Source: Stenopsyche tienmushanensis
Taxonomy: Eukaryota; Arthropoda; Insecta; Trichoptera; Stenopsychidae
Length of the DNA stretch: 64,000 nt
Direction: 5' to 3'
NCBI GenBank assembly: GCA_008973525.1
Contig: WACJ01000404.1
Coordinates: 1,178,001 to 1,242,000, forward strand
Made by a program: the position numbers and the translations under genes. Shown piece by piece: positions 24,500 through 39,400 of the stretch. Each line of letters begins with the position of its first letter. Position 1 is the stretch's first letter. The notes under the pieces were generated by a model that saw nothing but the letters and a program-made list of their open reading frames with translations, was not told the DNA's origin and did no database searches.

Positions 24500-27400
24500 A
24501 TGGCGTCTCCGTCGCGCGCAGGGGGGCGCGGTGGCGGGGGCGGAACCGAGGGCGGAGGTCCCGGTGGAAGACCTGGACCAGGTTCCAACTCCGGTCCCGG
24601 GGGAAGTGGCAGTGGAGGCGTAGGTCGTGGTCGCGCTCTCTGCAAAGTGCCACAAGAAATTGTCACGCCGACAAGAAGAGACATACATGCTAACAATATA
24701 GCAGTAAGTTTTATACAAAATCCGCTCGACATTTTTTATTTTTGTTAAATATCTATTAAAATTGAAATGTTGATAGTATTTAACAAAATTGACAATATTT
24801 CGATATACATGACATGTATATATGACATGTATACAAAGGAATAAAGAACGTTTGATATTTACCACGTTTGATGTTTTTGAGGCTAAATTTAATGTCACCC
24901 AGTTGAGTCAAATAGCCAAAATTAACAAAAAATTAGAAATTACTAGATATTGATATGTAATCTACTATTTTTAGTTGTGTTTTATTACATTTCTATAATT
25001 AGCACATTATAAGAGTGTTATTGAAAATATTAAATAAAATTAGACATATCCTTTCTTACCAATCGTTTTTAAACTGCAATGCAGGCGATAAAAATAAATT
25101 ATAAAGACTTTAGATTATTATTACATTATAATAACATACTTATATTATTAACATTAACCAATTTTCTACCTTTGCTTATTTAGTATAGAATATAAACCGG
25201 CGATTATAAAGTAATTTAGGCTGATGAATGACTAGCATTTTATAAATATTTATTTTCAAAAAGGCGAAATATGTACAACTTCCATGATATTGAGCTGAAA
25301 AGTCACTAACGAAGATAATTTTATTAAAATATCAGTTTAATACATAAATGGAATTATATTATTATTCTTGGTATTTTAATATTATATGAGGAAGCCAATG
25401 TTTGCAGGTTGTATTTCATTGTATAAGATATAAAATTGAGTTTTTATATTCAAATAGCATTTATTAAAAAAAGTAATTTGTTAATAGGAGAAATAAGGAC
25501 AATTAAAATCCCTCTATGAACATTTATTACGTTTTTGGGCATCTTATGCATTTTAAATACAGCAAGACTGCTTAACACGGGGGATATGTTCCAATATATC
25601 CCAGCATTAAATGTTGTCATTTTAACACCAACGTATAAATCAACTGTGATGCAGCAAACATGCATTCATATTGTAGTGGTATTAAATGCACTGCGAGATT
25701 GCATGCAATAAAATCGTGAGAGATTTCGGGAAAAACCTATACAATGTGTGATCCCAATACTATCGCCTAATATTGAAACAGTGTAAGAGGAGTCTTACTG
25801 TATATTTATAATAGGGGAAAATAAGAATACATACACACCCATTTAATATCGATTATCCAGATTTTCGTTATCTAGACTACTTTCATCCCCAATTAGGTTT
25901 GGATAATCGAGATTCTACTGTATGCCATAAAATATTGCACTTATATGATTACATTATGAGGACTAAATACTCACAGTCAATGATTCCATTCTGCTGAGCT
26001 GTATCATCTTGAGAATTGTATACACCACCACTCAATAAATTGTAACACATTAAAAAAGTGTTAAACTAATCAAACATATACTATATTTAGCATTAGAATA
26101 TAGTTTAGACCTTTGTAAAGAAATGATGTACAATAACTATACAAATAATGATGAGTAGAACTACCTTTTCCGCTGTAATGTTAATTCTTTGAAATGGGTA
26201 TTTGTACCCGTGCAGCATATAATGGACCCGTTGATGGATATATTCATGCATCCTCAATCATTTAAAAATCATCATATTTCTCAATTTAAGGATTTATTAT
26301 GGATAGATAAATAATTCAACAATTTTGTTACGATAACTGATGAGTTGGTCCTCTGATACTGTGAACAGATGATAAATTATATTTGAAAAGTTTATCTTTT
26401 TTATTGACGGTATGTATATTTTAATAAATATACCATGACAAAGGTCGATAATTGAAATGACTAATCAAACTAGACCTTTTTGTTTCATTATGTTAAAAAC
26501 GGAATATAAATTCATGTTTAAAATAAAATATAACATTATATTATGTAGTATTCGCTAAAACGTTTCACACACATTTGAATTGATTTTGAACAACTAGGAC
26601 AATATGTTGGAAGTATTTTTTTACATTTTCTTTTCGTTTTCTGGCATTAGAGAATTTGTTTCTCTGTTAGGTCTGGTAGTCTTGCTTTGCTGATTTATAC
26701 AAATTTCCTAATGATGAAATGACTTTTTTCTTTTCATTATTAGGCCTAGCAATTTGATCAATGAATCCACTGTATTTTTAATGTTTTGCTTCATAAATCA
26801 GCATTAAAATAATAAAATTTTAAGACTAATTATTGAGTGCATTAAAAAAATGCCTGGATTCAAATTGATAAAATTTTAATCAATTGATATATGACAAAAA
26901 ATTGTATTTATCTGCTGCTGTTATATTAAATATGAACTAATGACCCTGATATTGCAATCCAACAAAGCAGTACATGAGTGCAAAAAATAATTGGAAATAT
27001 ATCATAATATGAAATGTTGTCTGGTTGCATCTGTTTACGACTATGCAACGTTAATTATATGAAATATATCCACGAGATATTATTTGTTACTCCTAGCTAT
27101 CACATTGGCAAAATGACGCTGGTTTGTTTACTAAGGAAAATATTACCCAATTTAAAGTTTCTAAACCATTTCTAGCTTTGTCGAGCCGACAGATTTTTTT
27201 GGTTGCCATGATTGCCGAATATTTGATGAAACTTATACAGCATAGTGAAAAAATAGTTTGCTTGGAACAAAGCCTTCCATTGTTAATAGGGTTTGTTTTT
27301 TAATTTTTTGCTTAGACGAGAAAAGGCGTACAATTTAAATGACAGATGAAATATAACTGACCATCAAAGTTACTAATTAAAAAAACTCCCTTTTTTCTGG

Positions 27401-30400
27401 GTACCCCTAATATATAGCACATAGAATCTTGTCGATTCAGACCAACGAACACTCAAGGTTACGTACAAGAAGCAGACTGTCTTGAAAATATATAAATGAA
27501 TCTCACTTTTTAACTTCCATTCCATTGCCTTCCATATTTTTTTGAAATTGTTGAACTTGGAGATCCAACTTGAAAGAGAAAACCGTCCAATCTTAAATTC
27601 ACTTGAGTAAGGTGCATGTAGACAGTGGCACTTAAGGAGGGAATGGACTTTATATTCCGGAAAGCTTTTTTAAATAGAGCCAACAAGGTCGCCTGGAGTA
27701 GTTTTCCACTGTCTTCTGTCTTTATAAATCATCCACACTCCCTATCAACAAGACAAGTTGAAGTGGCGCTAGTCCTGCAGTGAACTATTTGTGTGGCTGC
27801 ACTATAATGATGTTATCATAATAAAAAAAATATATAACGTATAATATTTTATTTGAAATAAAATACTTACAATAATATATTGATATTTTACGTAGGTAAA
27901 TTAAATTATGTATTACATTAGATGCAAATATGAATTGCGATATTTTTTAAATATGGTGTTAATCGATTTTTACTTATATTTTCAATTAAAACGTAATTTT
28001 GTATTAATTAAGTGGTTTGATTTTATGTCGATTTGAAATAATGTTGTGCTTGGTTTGTGCTGTGAGTGTTGGAGCTAAATTTATCTGTGAAATTTTAGCT
28101 GGACTAAAATAGATTCCTTCATACGACATAACCAATGTCTATCAAGGAGCATGCTTATCAAATATTGCTTCTTATATTTGCTATTTTTTATTTAATTATT
28201 CTAACTTTTAAAAAAAGTCTTAAGGTATATTGTTTTATTGCAATAAATGATATATGATTTTGATCTTATTAACCTCTTAATGATAATAAAAAACCCTATT
28301 TTTTCAGGGATCTAATTTTATATTTTGTATGTAGTGTAGTACTAATTATTATTTACTTAATTGTATTATTTTTTTGTTTAGGCTAATATTGACTGGTTAC
28401 CTGTCTCTGAATATAATTCAAGATCTTCACAAAATAGAGTCCGAAAATTGATTAATTCACGACCTGAAAATGGCGAATATGTCGTATTAGGTTTGTTTTT
28501 TTAAATTAAATAACTATGTAATAATTGTTTTAAAAACCCGTTTATTTATTAAATTTGTATTTTCAGACTCAAATATAACCACTGAAAATAGTAATAGGTT
28601 TGTTCCTGTTCGACCACAACCGAGAACATTGGTTCTGAGACAAAGAGATACAATGCTAGAGAACCAAGAAGATTCTTCGTTCAATGCTATTCTTGGTGCA
28701 CACAGTCCACATACTAGCCATACAGCAGTGATGATCGTTAATCCTACCACACCAAATGCCAACCAATCGAATCAAAACATGGTGATATATCATTTTACAT
28801 TACTGTCGATTCGTATTATTATATTCATCATCAATTGATCAAGCTCTTGTGTGTTATTTTGTTCTGCTCAAATTTATGAAATAGGCTTAAAAGAGCTGTG
28901 TTCTACATTTCAATAATTAAATATGTTAAAACACAATTTTGTTATTAAAGAAATTAGCCTCAAAAATGTTCCCTTGATGGACTCTTCATACTTGATATTT
29001 TAATAGTGTATATTTTTATATTTGTGTAATAAGTATTTAAAAAAAATCAAGATTTAATAATTTGTTCAACATTTTAGACAACTGCTAGTAGTCAAAATAA
29101 CGGAGCCCGTAATAATTCAAGAAGTATATCTAGCCAAGAAGGAAGCTCTGCTAGTATCAACACCGTCCCAGTTGGACCTTATCCTACTACGAATAATAAA
29201 TCGAATAATATTTCTAGCGAAAACCACGAATACTATCAAAATGTAGACAGATCGGTACATTTTTTTCTAATAATTTAATTATCATAATACTTTTATTGCA
29301 TAAATCAAATCTTAACACTTAAACATATACAACTTTTTGTTTGCATAGTTGTCCAGAACTAGAGCTGCTCGCATAATGGGAGAAAATTTAGTTACTTCAT
29401 GCCCAGAGACTTCTCGGGTAGAACAGCAATTGGGGCAAATCCAAGAATACATTCGAGTTACAGCTACCCTTGTTGATAACATGAGAAATTCTGAAGATGA
29501 GGTAAATATGTTTTTCATATTTAAGTTGATTTTATTATTATGACTCGTTAAAATATTAGACAGTAGATATGAAATCCAAAAATTAGAATATTGCCGAGTA
29601 AATGAGGCAAGTAAAACTTAAACCATCTTAATTCAGACTTTGTTACATGCATATTGTTATAGTCTATGCCAGGGACAATGAACGTTCTTAAAACCTGAGG
29701 ATTATTTTTTTTAATACTAGTCTGCGAATAGGGTTGCAAATTGTCCTTTATTTGAAGGATAGATTCTTCTACATATCACATAATTCAAGGTACATTCTCG
29801 TCTTTGGATATACGCAGTTTCATTATGGACTGGACTCTTTGCACTCCAGAAAGCCCTTTCCAGTAGAATCAAAAAGGTCGTTTAGAGTAGTCCACTGTCT
29901 TTAGAAGAAAACTACTCAGTCTTTACAAATCTTCCACACTCCCTATTGAGATAGTCGCGAAAGCACCCGTCGATACATTAATTCAGGAGACCCGCTGGGT
30001 GAGCATTCTAAATTGAAGAGGCCCATAATTCTGCAGTGGACTGTTTGTGTCTGCACTATGATGATGATGATATAGAATATGATAAGAAAGAATTTGCTGA
30101 TGAAGCAGCTAGAAAAGAAATTTATAATACAATTAATTCACAGATTACTAAATCAGTTTCAGTTCAGTTCCTTTTTATTTTAAAATATAATATTTTCGAT
30201 TGTCTCTTCTCATAAGTATAGAAAAATTAACACATAGGTCACTTAAGAAGTCTATGCTATAGTTCTGAAATGCAAATGAATTTCTTTATGTTCATTTTAC
30301 AACAACTTGATTTTTGCCAAGTAAAGGGAATTATCGACACCCTGATTGTACATGGTGCAGTATCACCGTTTCCTTAATTTAGACATGAGACTAGCAGGTC

Positions 30401-33400
30401 ACCCCGAATACACGTTCTAGATGAAGATAGATTTGAGTTTTTGTGTAAACACAGGATACATTATTTTATCAAATTTAAAAACATGAAATTATGAACGAAG
30501 TTACTTATAGTTTGAAAATGGTATCATAATAAGAGATCCTTTAGATGAGAGATTAACATTTGTTTGGTTGATCTTTTGGATTCTTTTTTGTTCACCTTCA
30601 CAGTTAAACTTTCTGTGATATTTGGTTCCAGATTGCCCTTCATCTATAAGAAATGTGTCTATACTTTTTATTATAACAATGGTTGCTATTTTTCATCAGT
30701 TCATTTTTAGTGATCATAATTTTCTGTTAGGAACATTAATATGCATAGTCTATTTGTGAGATTTACATATTAATTTTATATCATCACAATGGACTGACTT
30801 ATATATATGTAAGAAATATATTTATAGTATAAAATAGTTAAATATGTATTTAGTTGCGAAAACAACTTACGACTATGCGACGCAATAATCAAATGCTAAT
30901 GGAAGATGTTTATCAGGATGTTAATCAAGAGTCAAATAGTGATATAGAAGAATTAATGCAAACGCTAAATGACTTAAAAGATAGTGAAAAGAAATTGAAA
31001 GAAATTCTTGATGGCACTCTCAAAGTATCAGATAATAAAAATGAGGTAGATACTTTAGATGAGAAAAACATTATCCAAGATGAAGATAATGGAGACGACA
31101 ATGAAGAAGAAATTTCAAATAAAAATGATGATAGCGATAAAGAATTCACCATTGAAGAAATCGAATGCCTAGATTCCATAAACGAATCTAACATGAAATT
31201 TTTCCCAGATATATTATCTAATGAATCAGAAATTATTTTTCAGGTGAAAAGTACAGATATATTTGTGTGAATCACTTAACAAAATTATTCCATAATTATC
31301 TGTCTAGTTTTTATTTGTTTTAAATTGTATTACTTAACATCATTTTCACATTTAAAAAAACATAAATTCATCCCAAATTTTGATTGTTTGGTATTGCAGT
31401 TTGAACTAACAAAAGGAAAATACATGCTTTTTAGTTGAGCGCCGCTCGCATGAATATCGCCTTCAACAAATATAGCATGACTTTTTAGAGATCAAAGCCT
31501 AATGAATTTGCGGATATTGATCTAAAACAATAAAATACTTGTACATAATAGTTGTGAATTATATTTTATTAATATAAATGTTTCGACCGGTGACTTCCCA
31601 ATGAGTTTTCAAATTTGATTGTAATGACCATAGAAAAGGATTCTATATTTAATACATAATACAATGGAGAAAAAATTTAAGATAAATAATGGATATACAA
31701 TCGCGTTTAGTAATTATTTGCGAGGCATACCCGAATGTATACCTGTTTTTTAATGTAATTAAAGACATACAATCGAAAAGGTGTGTATAAATTAAAATCA
31801 TAATCTAATTTAAATTAAACTTGTAATTTTTAGGAAGCACCAAGATCGTGTTCTGTTCAAAGTGGAGCCTCAATATATAGTGATAATGATTTATGGCAAA
31901 ACGAATTAGAAGCAAAAATGGAAGTCTCTCAATTGCAACTGGCTGCAGCTCTCCAAGAACAAAAATATATATTAAAGTGTCAGGTAAATTTATATTTAAC
32001 TTTTGAGTTATACAATATTTTTTGGTCTATTTGAAGAATGTTGTGTCACAAATCTGTCCATTTGATTAAATCTGATTTTGACTTCAAAAGTTTATAACGT
32101 ATGCTTATTCACAGGCTGAAGCAAAGGAGCAGCTATTGGGAGAAATGAATGCTCGGCATGCACATTTAGAAAATTCATTAACAGATCACAGCAATGAAGC
32201 AAATGGTTATCAAGAGCCTGCAAATCAAAATACATATTCGAATATAAATCAACCTCTATCTGCTCAAACAATTGGACGTACATATGCTTCAAATCAAATC
32301 GGGGTTGCAACTACATTACCTCACATAAGTGAAGTTAGTAATTTTATAATTTCTAATTTATTTAATATTTTTTGGGTCGGAAGAAAAAAATTATAGCTAT
32401 CTTTAATTCATAATTATCCTGTATTAAACACATGCATCCATGCAAATTAAAGTTATTTATATTTGAATAATAAATTAATTTGATGGTTACATATATAATT
32501 TATATATTAAGGGTAATCGAGTATGCAGAACCACATCTCGAGAAATTGATTTAGCTGAAGGTTCTCTCCGTGATAATTCTGAAGCTCTTTCAAGGAGTTC
32601 ATCAACGGCTGTTGCAATTACAGATTTATCTGAATTAGATATGTTGCGAGACTTACAAATGAGACGACAACATTTAGAAAGTCAGGTTTGACTAGGACAC
32701 TAAATATATATTATATTGCATGTGATGATTGTATTGTATATTAATTAAATATTATTTAAATAATTTTAGGTTGTTAAAATTCAGAATTTACAAGCAGCAA
32801 CGGCTTCTTTAGCGGAAGCTGTTGCAGACAGTCAATCTGGATTAGAAACATTTGAAAGTAACAGAAGTTCACGTGGACCTGGTATATGGGAAGGTTCTGA
32901 AGATAGCATGGCTGACGATGAGGCTATGGGAAATTTGCGAAGCAATATGGCAGCTGTTAATGTAGTTAAAGTAGAACTAGAAAGATTAAAAGGTTTTTAA
33001 ATAATTATTTTATTAGCTATCCATAAAATGTTCTTTACTTTCACATTTATATATAGTTTCATCCTTATTTATCCTCTATTTTAAATCTGTGATATATATT
33101 TAGATATGCTTCGAACAGTAGATTCTATTCAAAATAATTTTGGCTTGAATTCTACTTCTGATGATGACCACATATATGAAAACACTGCCCAAGCTCATAC
33201 AGAAGGCAATTTTATTAATCAAAATAGGTAATTGGCACTTTTTTTCTATAATAAAAATGATACCACAATGTATTATACTTTTAACTACATTTTAAAAAAA
33301 ACTGCTTTCAGCAGATCAAATGATCCGTCATTCAATAATACCTTGGTTCGTAAAACAAGCTCTCCATCGACTGGAAATCTAGCGAAAGCCATACAAAGTA

Positions 33401-36400
33401 ATACTCAGATTCAAAAAAATCAAAATGCATCATCACAAGGGCTTTCCAGGTTGCAAAATTATATTTCATCCGGTCCAAACAAATGCACAAATGTTAATGA
33501 CCAGCAGCAACGTAGTAAGTTGAATATTGCAATATTTACATGAAATACAATAAAATAATGATGAAAATTTCATTTGATAAAAATGTTTCTTAACGTATAT
33601 TTTACTGTTGAAGGTGAGGGTATTACTACAGGTTTGGCAAGTATTCAGCAACTTACACAGCAAATGAAACAAGAAGTACATGAAATAAATGAAGAAAGAC
33701 GACGCTTGAAACAAGCAATCAACCGAGGTTTGTGTATTTAAGTATAATAAACATTTATCTGTGATAATTTTATATATATAGCACATTTTTACGTTTTTTT
33801 AAATTTCCTTTTAGATGTGAATTCTAGTGGATCTTCTATTAAATCTGATGATAAGAAAAGAACAAACAGTTTAAATAAACGAGGTCAGCATTCCGGTAAC
33901 TATCCAGCTAGTATTGGACCAATAGAAAGAAAACAACTTGCATTACAAGCTGAACTAGAAGCCAAGAAAAAACAACTAGAACGTCTTATGAGTAAAGAGG
34001 TTAAATTTGTGCATTGTATTGAAATGAATGTAGGGTTTTTTTTAAATTGTATTTGGTATAGTTAAGTAAATTAAATTTTCTTCAAACAGGTCGATCATAG
34101 GACTAATCAACAGTCTCAACATGCAGATCCTGATAGTACTGCTAAATCCTCTGCCTCGACTAACGAAAAAGAGAATACGTTACACGAAGTTGTTCCATCA
34201 AGTCCTATGCCTCAAACATCTCATTCTATTAGAGCAGGTGAAGATGCTTGTGCAGGACATGTTAGATCAGAAGCTGATAATGGCTATTCAAGGTATTAAA
34301 GACAGACAACATAATTAAAAAAGAGAACAAATGAGATAAATATTTTCTTTTTTTATTTGAATAAATGATATTGTAATTTAATTTCGACAGTGATCAAGAT
34401 GAAGATGATGAATATTCACCACCTTCAAATACACAATTGAATATTAACCAAATGAATGGTCGATGCTCGCGTAAATTACCCTCCCAGAATTCTTCACCTG
34501 ACAATCTTAAGGTTGATTATTTCACATATTTGCTAATTAAATATGATCAAAATGTTAAATATAATGTACATGTGATTATTATTTTATTAGGCAATGGCTT
34601 ATGGCGATTCTGCACAATCTTTAGAGCATAACATGAAACATAATAAACAAACTCATTCAAACATATTTTCTACTCCGACTCGTGGAAAACAACGCAACAA
34701 AGAACAGACGCAGGTGCATAATACGATACAAGACAATTCTGCCGTTCAAGAACCGCTACAAGAGCATAGGCTATCGAAAGATATTTATCACAATCAACTA
34801 ATACTCTCGGACAACAACCCAGAATTAAAAAATGCATCTGAGGCTTGTCATTCTCAAAGGGGAAACACTCAAGAGAGAGAAAATCACGCCTTACCAGTAT
34901 CTCAAACCTTGGTCGATTGCCATATAAACATGCCTGGTAATAGTAATGTTGCAATGTCTCAAAAAAAGCAACAGGTACTTGTATAAACATGAATTATTTT
35001 ATATCAAATCGCTTTTCGCTTGCGTAAAAAATCCAGATAAAGTGCTTAGGTATTCAATTTTTGTTGAAAGAGAATACTTAAGCATATTGTCATAGAATAG
35101 AAACATTGCGAGTTAAATTTTAAAAAATTACCTTATAATTAACCCTTTTGCGGACGTATTAATTTTGGACATGAGTGTTGTAACGGTCGGAAGTTTAAGG
35201 ACCACTGATTTAGACAATAATGTGTTTCAATGACATTGTGTGGTATCTTTGAAAGCAGTCTCCAATGTCCAGTTCTGGTTTTCGACTACACTTTTTTAGG
35301 TGACTTTCTTTTTGCCTTTTTGGAGTATTATTTTGGAACATCTTAACAAGTGAGAATGCCTAATTACAGTTAAACGTAATTTGTATAGCTTTATTTGAAA
35401 TTCTGCTAAGTATCTCTGAAGCTTGTTGATTTCTTCACTCTCAAAAGGCGACTGACTCACTATGGTGTTTTGTATAGTGAGTGTGGAATGACTGCATTTC
35501 TTTATATTGAGTTTCATTATCTCGTCTCTCATTGTTGGAGCAATGTTTTGATTCGTGATAAGGTTGCTAAGACACTTAAGAGCATTTAGAAAAGTTAAAC
35601 TGATACATGAATGAATAGATTTAAGATTCATACGGTTTCTTGTGGTGGCTGGGAGCAGACATACGACCGGAACGGTAAAAAAGCTTTGGTGGCTGAGGGT
35701 AGACAAAGGACCGCAAAGGGTTAATATAGAAACAATTTTGAAACTATGTATTTTCTTATATATTAACTCGGAGAAAATAGTTACCATAAAAAATGTTGAA
35801 TGCAAACCTATAGTTGAGATTTTTATACATGAACAATATTTTTTACAGATTGTGAGAGATTCAAATGTTCTAATTAATAGGCATACTAATTTACCAAATG
35901 CATGCTCACGTCCTGATAGTGGAAGTAGTAGTGGGGATCAAGAATTAACTGAAATACCTCATCCCATGCCGGCTTTGTCTTTCAGGCATTCAGCTCTGAA
36001 AAATGAACATGGTTTTTATTATTTATTTCATTTTTCCAATATTTTTATCGAATATAAAAAAAAAACCAATGAATTTCGTTTATTTTAGAAAACAATCCTG
36101 AAGTTGAATCTCAGCAATGGTTTAATCCTGGTTCAGAATCTCAAGTTACTATGTGGTGGCATAATAAAGCGAATCAGGTGCTTATTTTATTATTGTTTTA
36201 TAATTAGGCTTATTTGGCTCACAATTTCATGTTTACGTAATATAAAATGTTCCATTGATATTGAGTACAATAATTATAAAATATACAAGATTTTTTCACT
36301 GTTTAATTCCTAAACAGTGATGGCGAACCTTTTGAGCTTGGTGTGTCAAAATTTGTAAAAAAATGTGTTTGTATATCAGGTGCCATGTCACAAGTAAGTC

Positions 36401-39400
36401 TCCGAATCATCATCTGCATCCATTGTAAACCATTTAATTTCAAAGTATATTGCGTGTCACCCAAATTGTTTTGTTTTGTTACCACGCATATCAAAAGTTC
36501 GCCCTCGCTGTCTAAGCCTTCCAAATAATCAAGAATTATTTATTATATTACTTTCCTCGTAGTATGAAATTTGATTAAGTGTTATATGTATATATATTTT
36601 TTTTAGTTGCAACAACAATTAGAAATGACTAGTAATCTTTGTCAGTCGTTATTACAAGATAGACAGGCGAGTCAGTCTTCTCCATCTACTTTAAATAGTC
36701 TACCGCAAGCAGCTGGAAATCCTAATTTCGTCATGTCAAACTATCCCGGTACAGTTATGTTACCGTATGGTTTGGGAAATCCATGGAATGGAGCAGTCAA
36801 TGATCAGCTTTCAACTGTAATGCATCAACAACAACTTGCCATCCAACAGCAACAATTAGCCGTACAACAACAACAGTTAGCTGCAACTTCGTGGGGAAAT
36901 ACTCAATGTATACAGCATCTTTTAACTCAACAACGAGAAATCTCATCTTTGAAATCACTTATTGGCAATGTAAGTGATTTTTTGAAACACACAAAGATTT
37001 TATGTTTAAGAATCGATTACAAACTTAATATATTATATTTTATTTTCAGTTGGAAGAAAAGGTTCAAATGCTCAATGTAAATTTACCAAGATCTCACTCC
37101 ACTCCGCCTATTACAAGTAATTTAGATAATAGTACAAGCAACCGTAATGCTCGTTCTAACTCATCCTTATCAAGATCACAGCCATACCAATGGAGTATTC
37201 CATCTCAAATTAATCCATCAATGAATCATAGCGACTCTAATCAAACTAGTGCTGCATCATTTAATGTGCAGTGGTTGCCGTACGCTAATCGACACACCGC
37301 ACAACCCTCTAATCTACCGGAAAGAACTTCACTATTGAATAAGAAAACTCCCGTTGTTCCCCCGTATCCCATTGACCATAGTAACAATCAAATTCCTATC
37401 AATTTTTGTGTACCTGCCCTTTCAAATGAGCATATAAATTCTCATATGCACATGCCCCCCAGTGTAGTTCCAAATAATTTATCTATCGGCAATCAACCGA
37501 GTATTATATTCAATAATTGTTCTCCGCCTGCTCAATTAAATCCAAATTTGCTGAATAATCAATCCATTTCGCACACTATCCAAAATAATGTTAATCCAAA
37601 TTCTCTACTCAATTTATCTCCACATATGCCTATACCTAATAATCATCCAATTGTCGTGCATCCTATAAGTAGTGTCGCTACACAAACAATGACTGGTCAG
37701 AATACTGCCCTCAACAATCAAGTACCTCCTGGTAACAGAGCCAACAATTATTGGGATAATTTTAGAAGGTATTTTACATCATTATAATTTTATTATCGGA
37801 ATTAAATTATTCGTTTATGTTAGTAATTATTCATAGGTCGGTTAAATTTAAATTCTTTAGAAAAGACTTCATAAGTCACACATTTGCTATATTTAATGAT
37901 GTATTGTATAACATCTTTACCTTAAATAATTAAATAATGTTAGTGGTAAATACAAATAATGCATATGGTAATTTTAATTATTTAAATAGGAATATTTTAA
38001 GCCTTAATATTTTGTCCTTTTTTTTACAGCTATTCAAGACAAAATCTTCTCTCAGGAAGCAACAAAATTAATTCGGAAGCTACTCTTCAGACACACAGTC
38101 CTCATCCTTTGGTAGAAAGATCTCATAATCCTTTACATTCTGGATCACCAATTATTCCCCAGCCTTTACCTGTGAATACTCCTAAAAGAAATGTTAATAA
38201 CCAGTTGGGACATAGTATACTTAATCAAAATAACAGTAACCCCAATGTGCAGATTGATTCTATTAACGAAAATATTACAAGAGGAAGACGAAATCTCTCA
38301 AATGAAAGTGGCTTTAGTGCTCCTCCAGATGTCCTTAACGTCAATCAAAACTTAGACTCCACTTCGAATCAAGTATTGATCAATACTGCCTCTAACGTAG
38401 AAGAAGAAGCTCGTTTTCATAACTCTGTAAATTTAAATATCAACAAATGTACAGTTCCGGATCCAGAAATAGCACAAGCTAATCCAAATCTCAATTTGGC
38501 CCGATCTAATGGAGCTCATAAGAAAAAATCTTCATCTAAACTTCCTGCTAAGAATGCATCAAATACTGGAAATTTTGCTACTGAATATGTCCAAAACAAA
38601 AATGTACATTCGGTAGTTAACCCTGAAACATCTGATCTCAATATAGCATCTGCTAGCTCAGCAAATATGCAAAAATCTACTTCAAAACTTTTTGATTTGC
38701 TACGTGAAAATGTCTATTCTGAAGTATCTGCATTGATAAGTGCTAATGAGTCTCGACCACATTTTCTTATACAACTATTCCGTGATCTGCAACAGATTAG
38801 TTCTGACACATTGAGACAAAGAACACTACAGTCAATACAAGAATTGGTAACAAGATACCTAGCGAGCATAGAGACAGAATCGTATGGGTCACACGATGAC
38901 CAAAAAAGTAATCAGCGAGTCACATCCACTAGTGAGGATCCCGGATCAACGCAAAATGTGAATGATTTAGTAATATTCACATTGGATACCAATAATGAAA
39001 TTACGAAATTTTTATTTGCTCATAACACAGACATCTGTAATGATGAACTATTGCAATCATTGAAAAGCACGATTATTTCTGTAGTCGGATCCAGCATTGA
39101 TCAAGGTCAGTTAGATCAATGTCTTTTCGAATGCTTTAACAAATATCCTGGATGTAAATTAATGGACATTAGTAACGAAATGTTGGTGGAGATATCAAAA
39201 ATAACTGCCGGAAAACAGTTTCAAAAACATCCCATCAACGAGAGTGTTTCAGAAGGAGCTGCCACTACAGTAAAATCGTTCAAAGATAAACTGATGACTT
39301 CGTCATATTCAGATAAAAGTCCATCCGAGTGTAGATTTTCTCACATCGAAAATGCTGAACCTGATTCGAATAGCTCTTTAGAACTGGCTTCCTGCTTGAT

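Noticed and set aside
24335..24748. Longer open frame starting upstream of the PCM1 ATG at 24500
   Set aside because: The upstream part is AT-rich with no gene-like composition. The in-frame ATG at 24500 precedes the GC-rich coding block and has the better context.
24422..24898. Minus-strand open frames of 87-158 codons opposite PCM1 exon 1
   Set aside because: They are shadows of the GC-rich exon, with low-complexity Pro/Ala content and no domain.
30925..31194. Ser-rich minus-strand open frame in PCM1 exon 6
   Set aside because: Complement of an acidic coiled-coil exon, so Glu/Asp codons read as Ser/Phe/Leu. Not a gene.
34670..34990. Minus-strand open frame opposite PCM1 exon 17
   Set aside because: Shadow of a conserved-phase coding exon on the plus strand.
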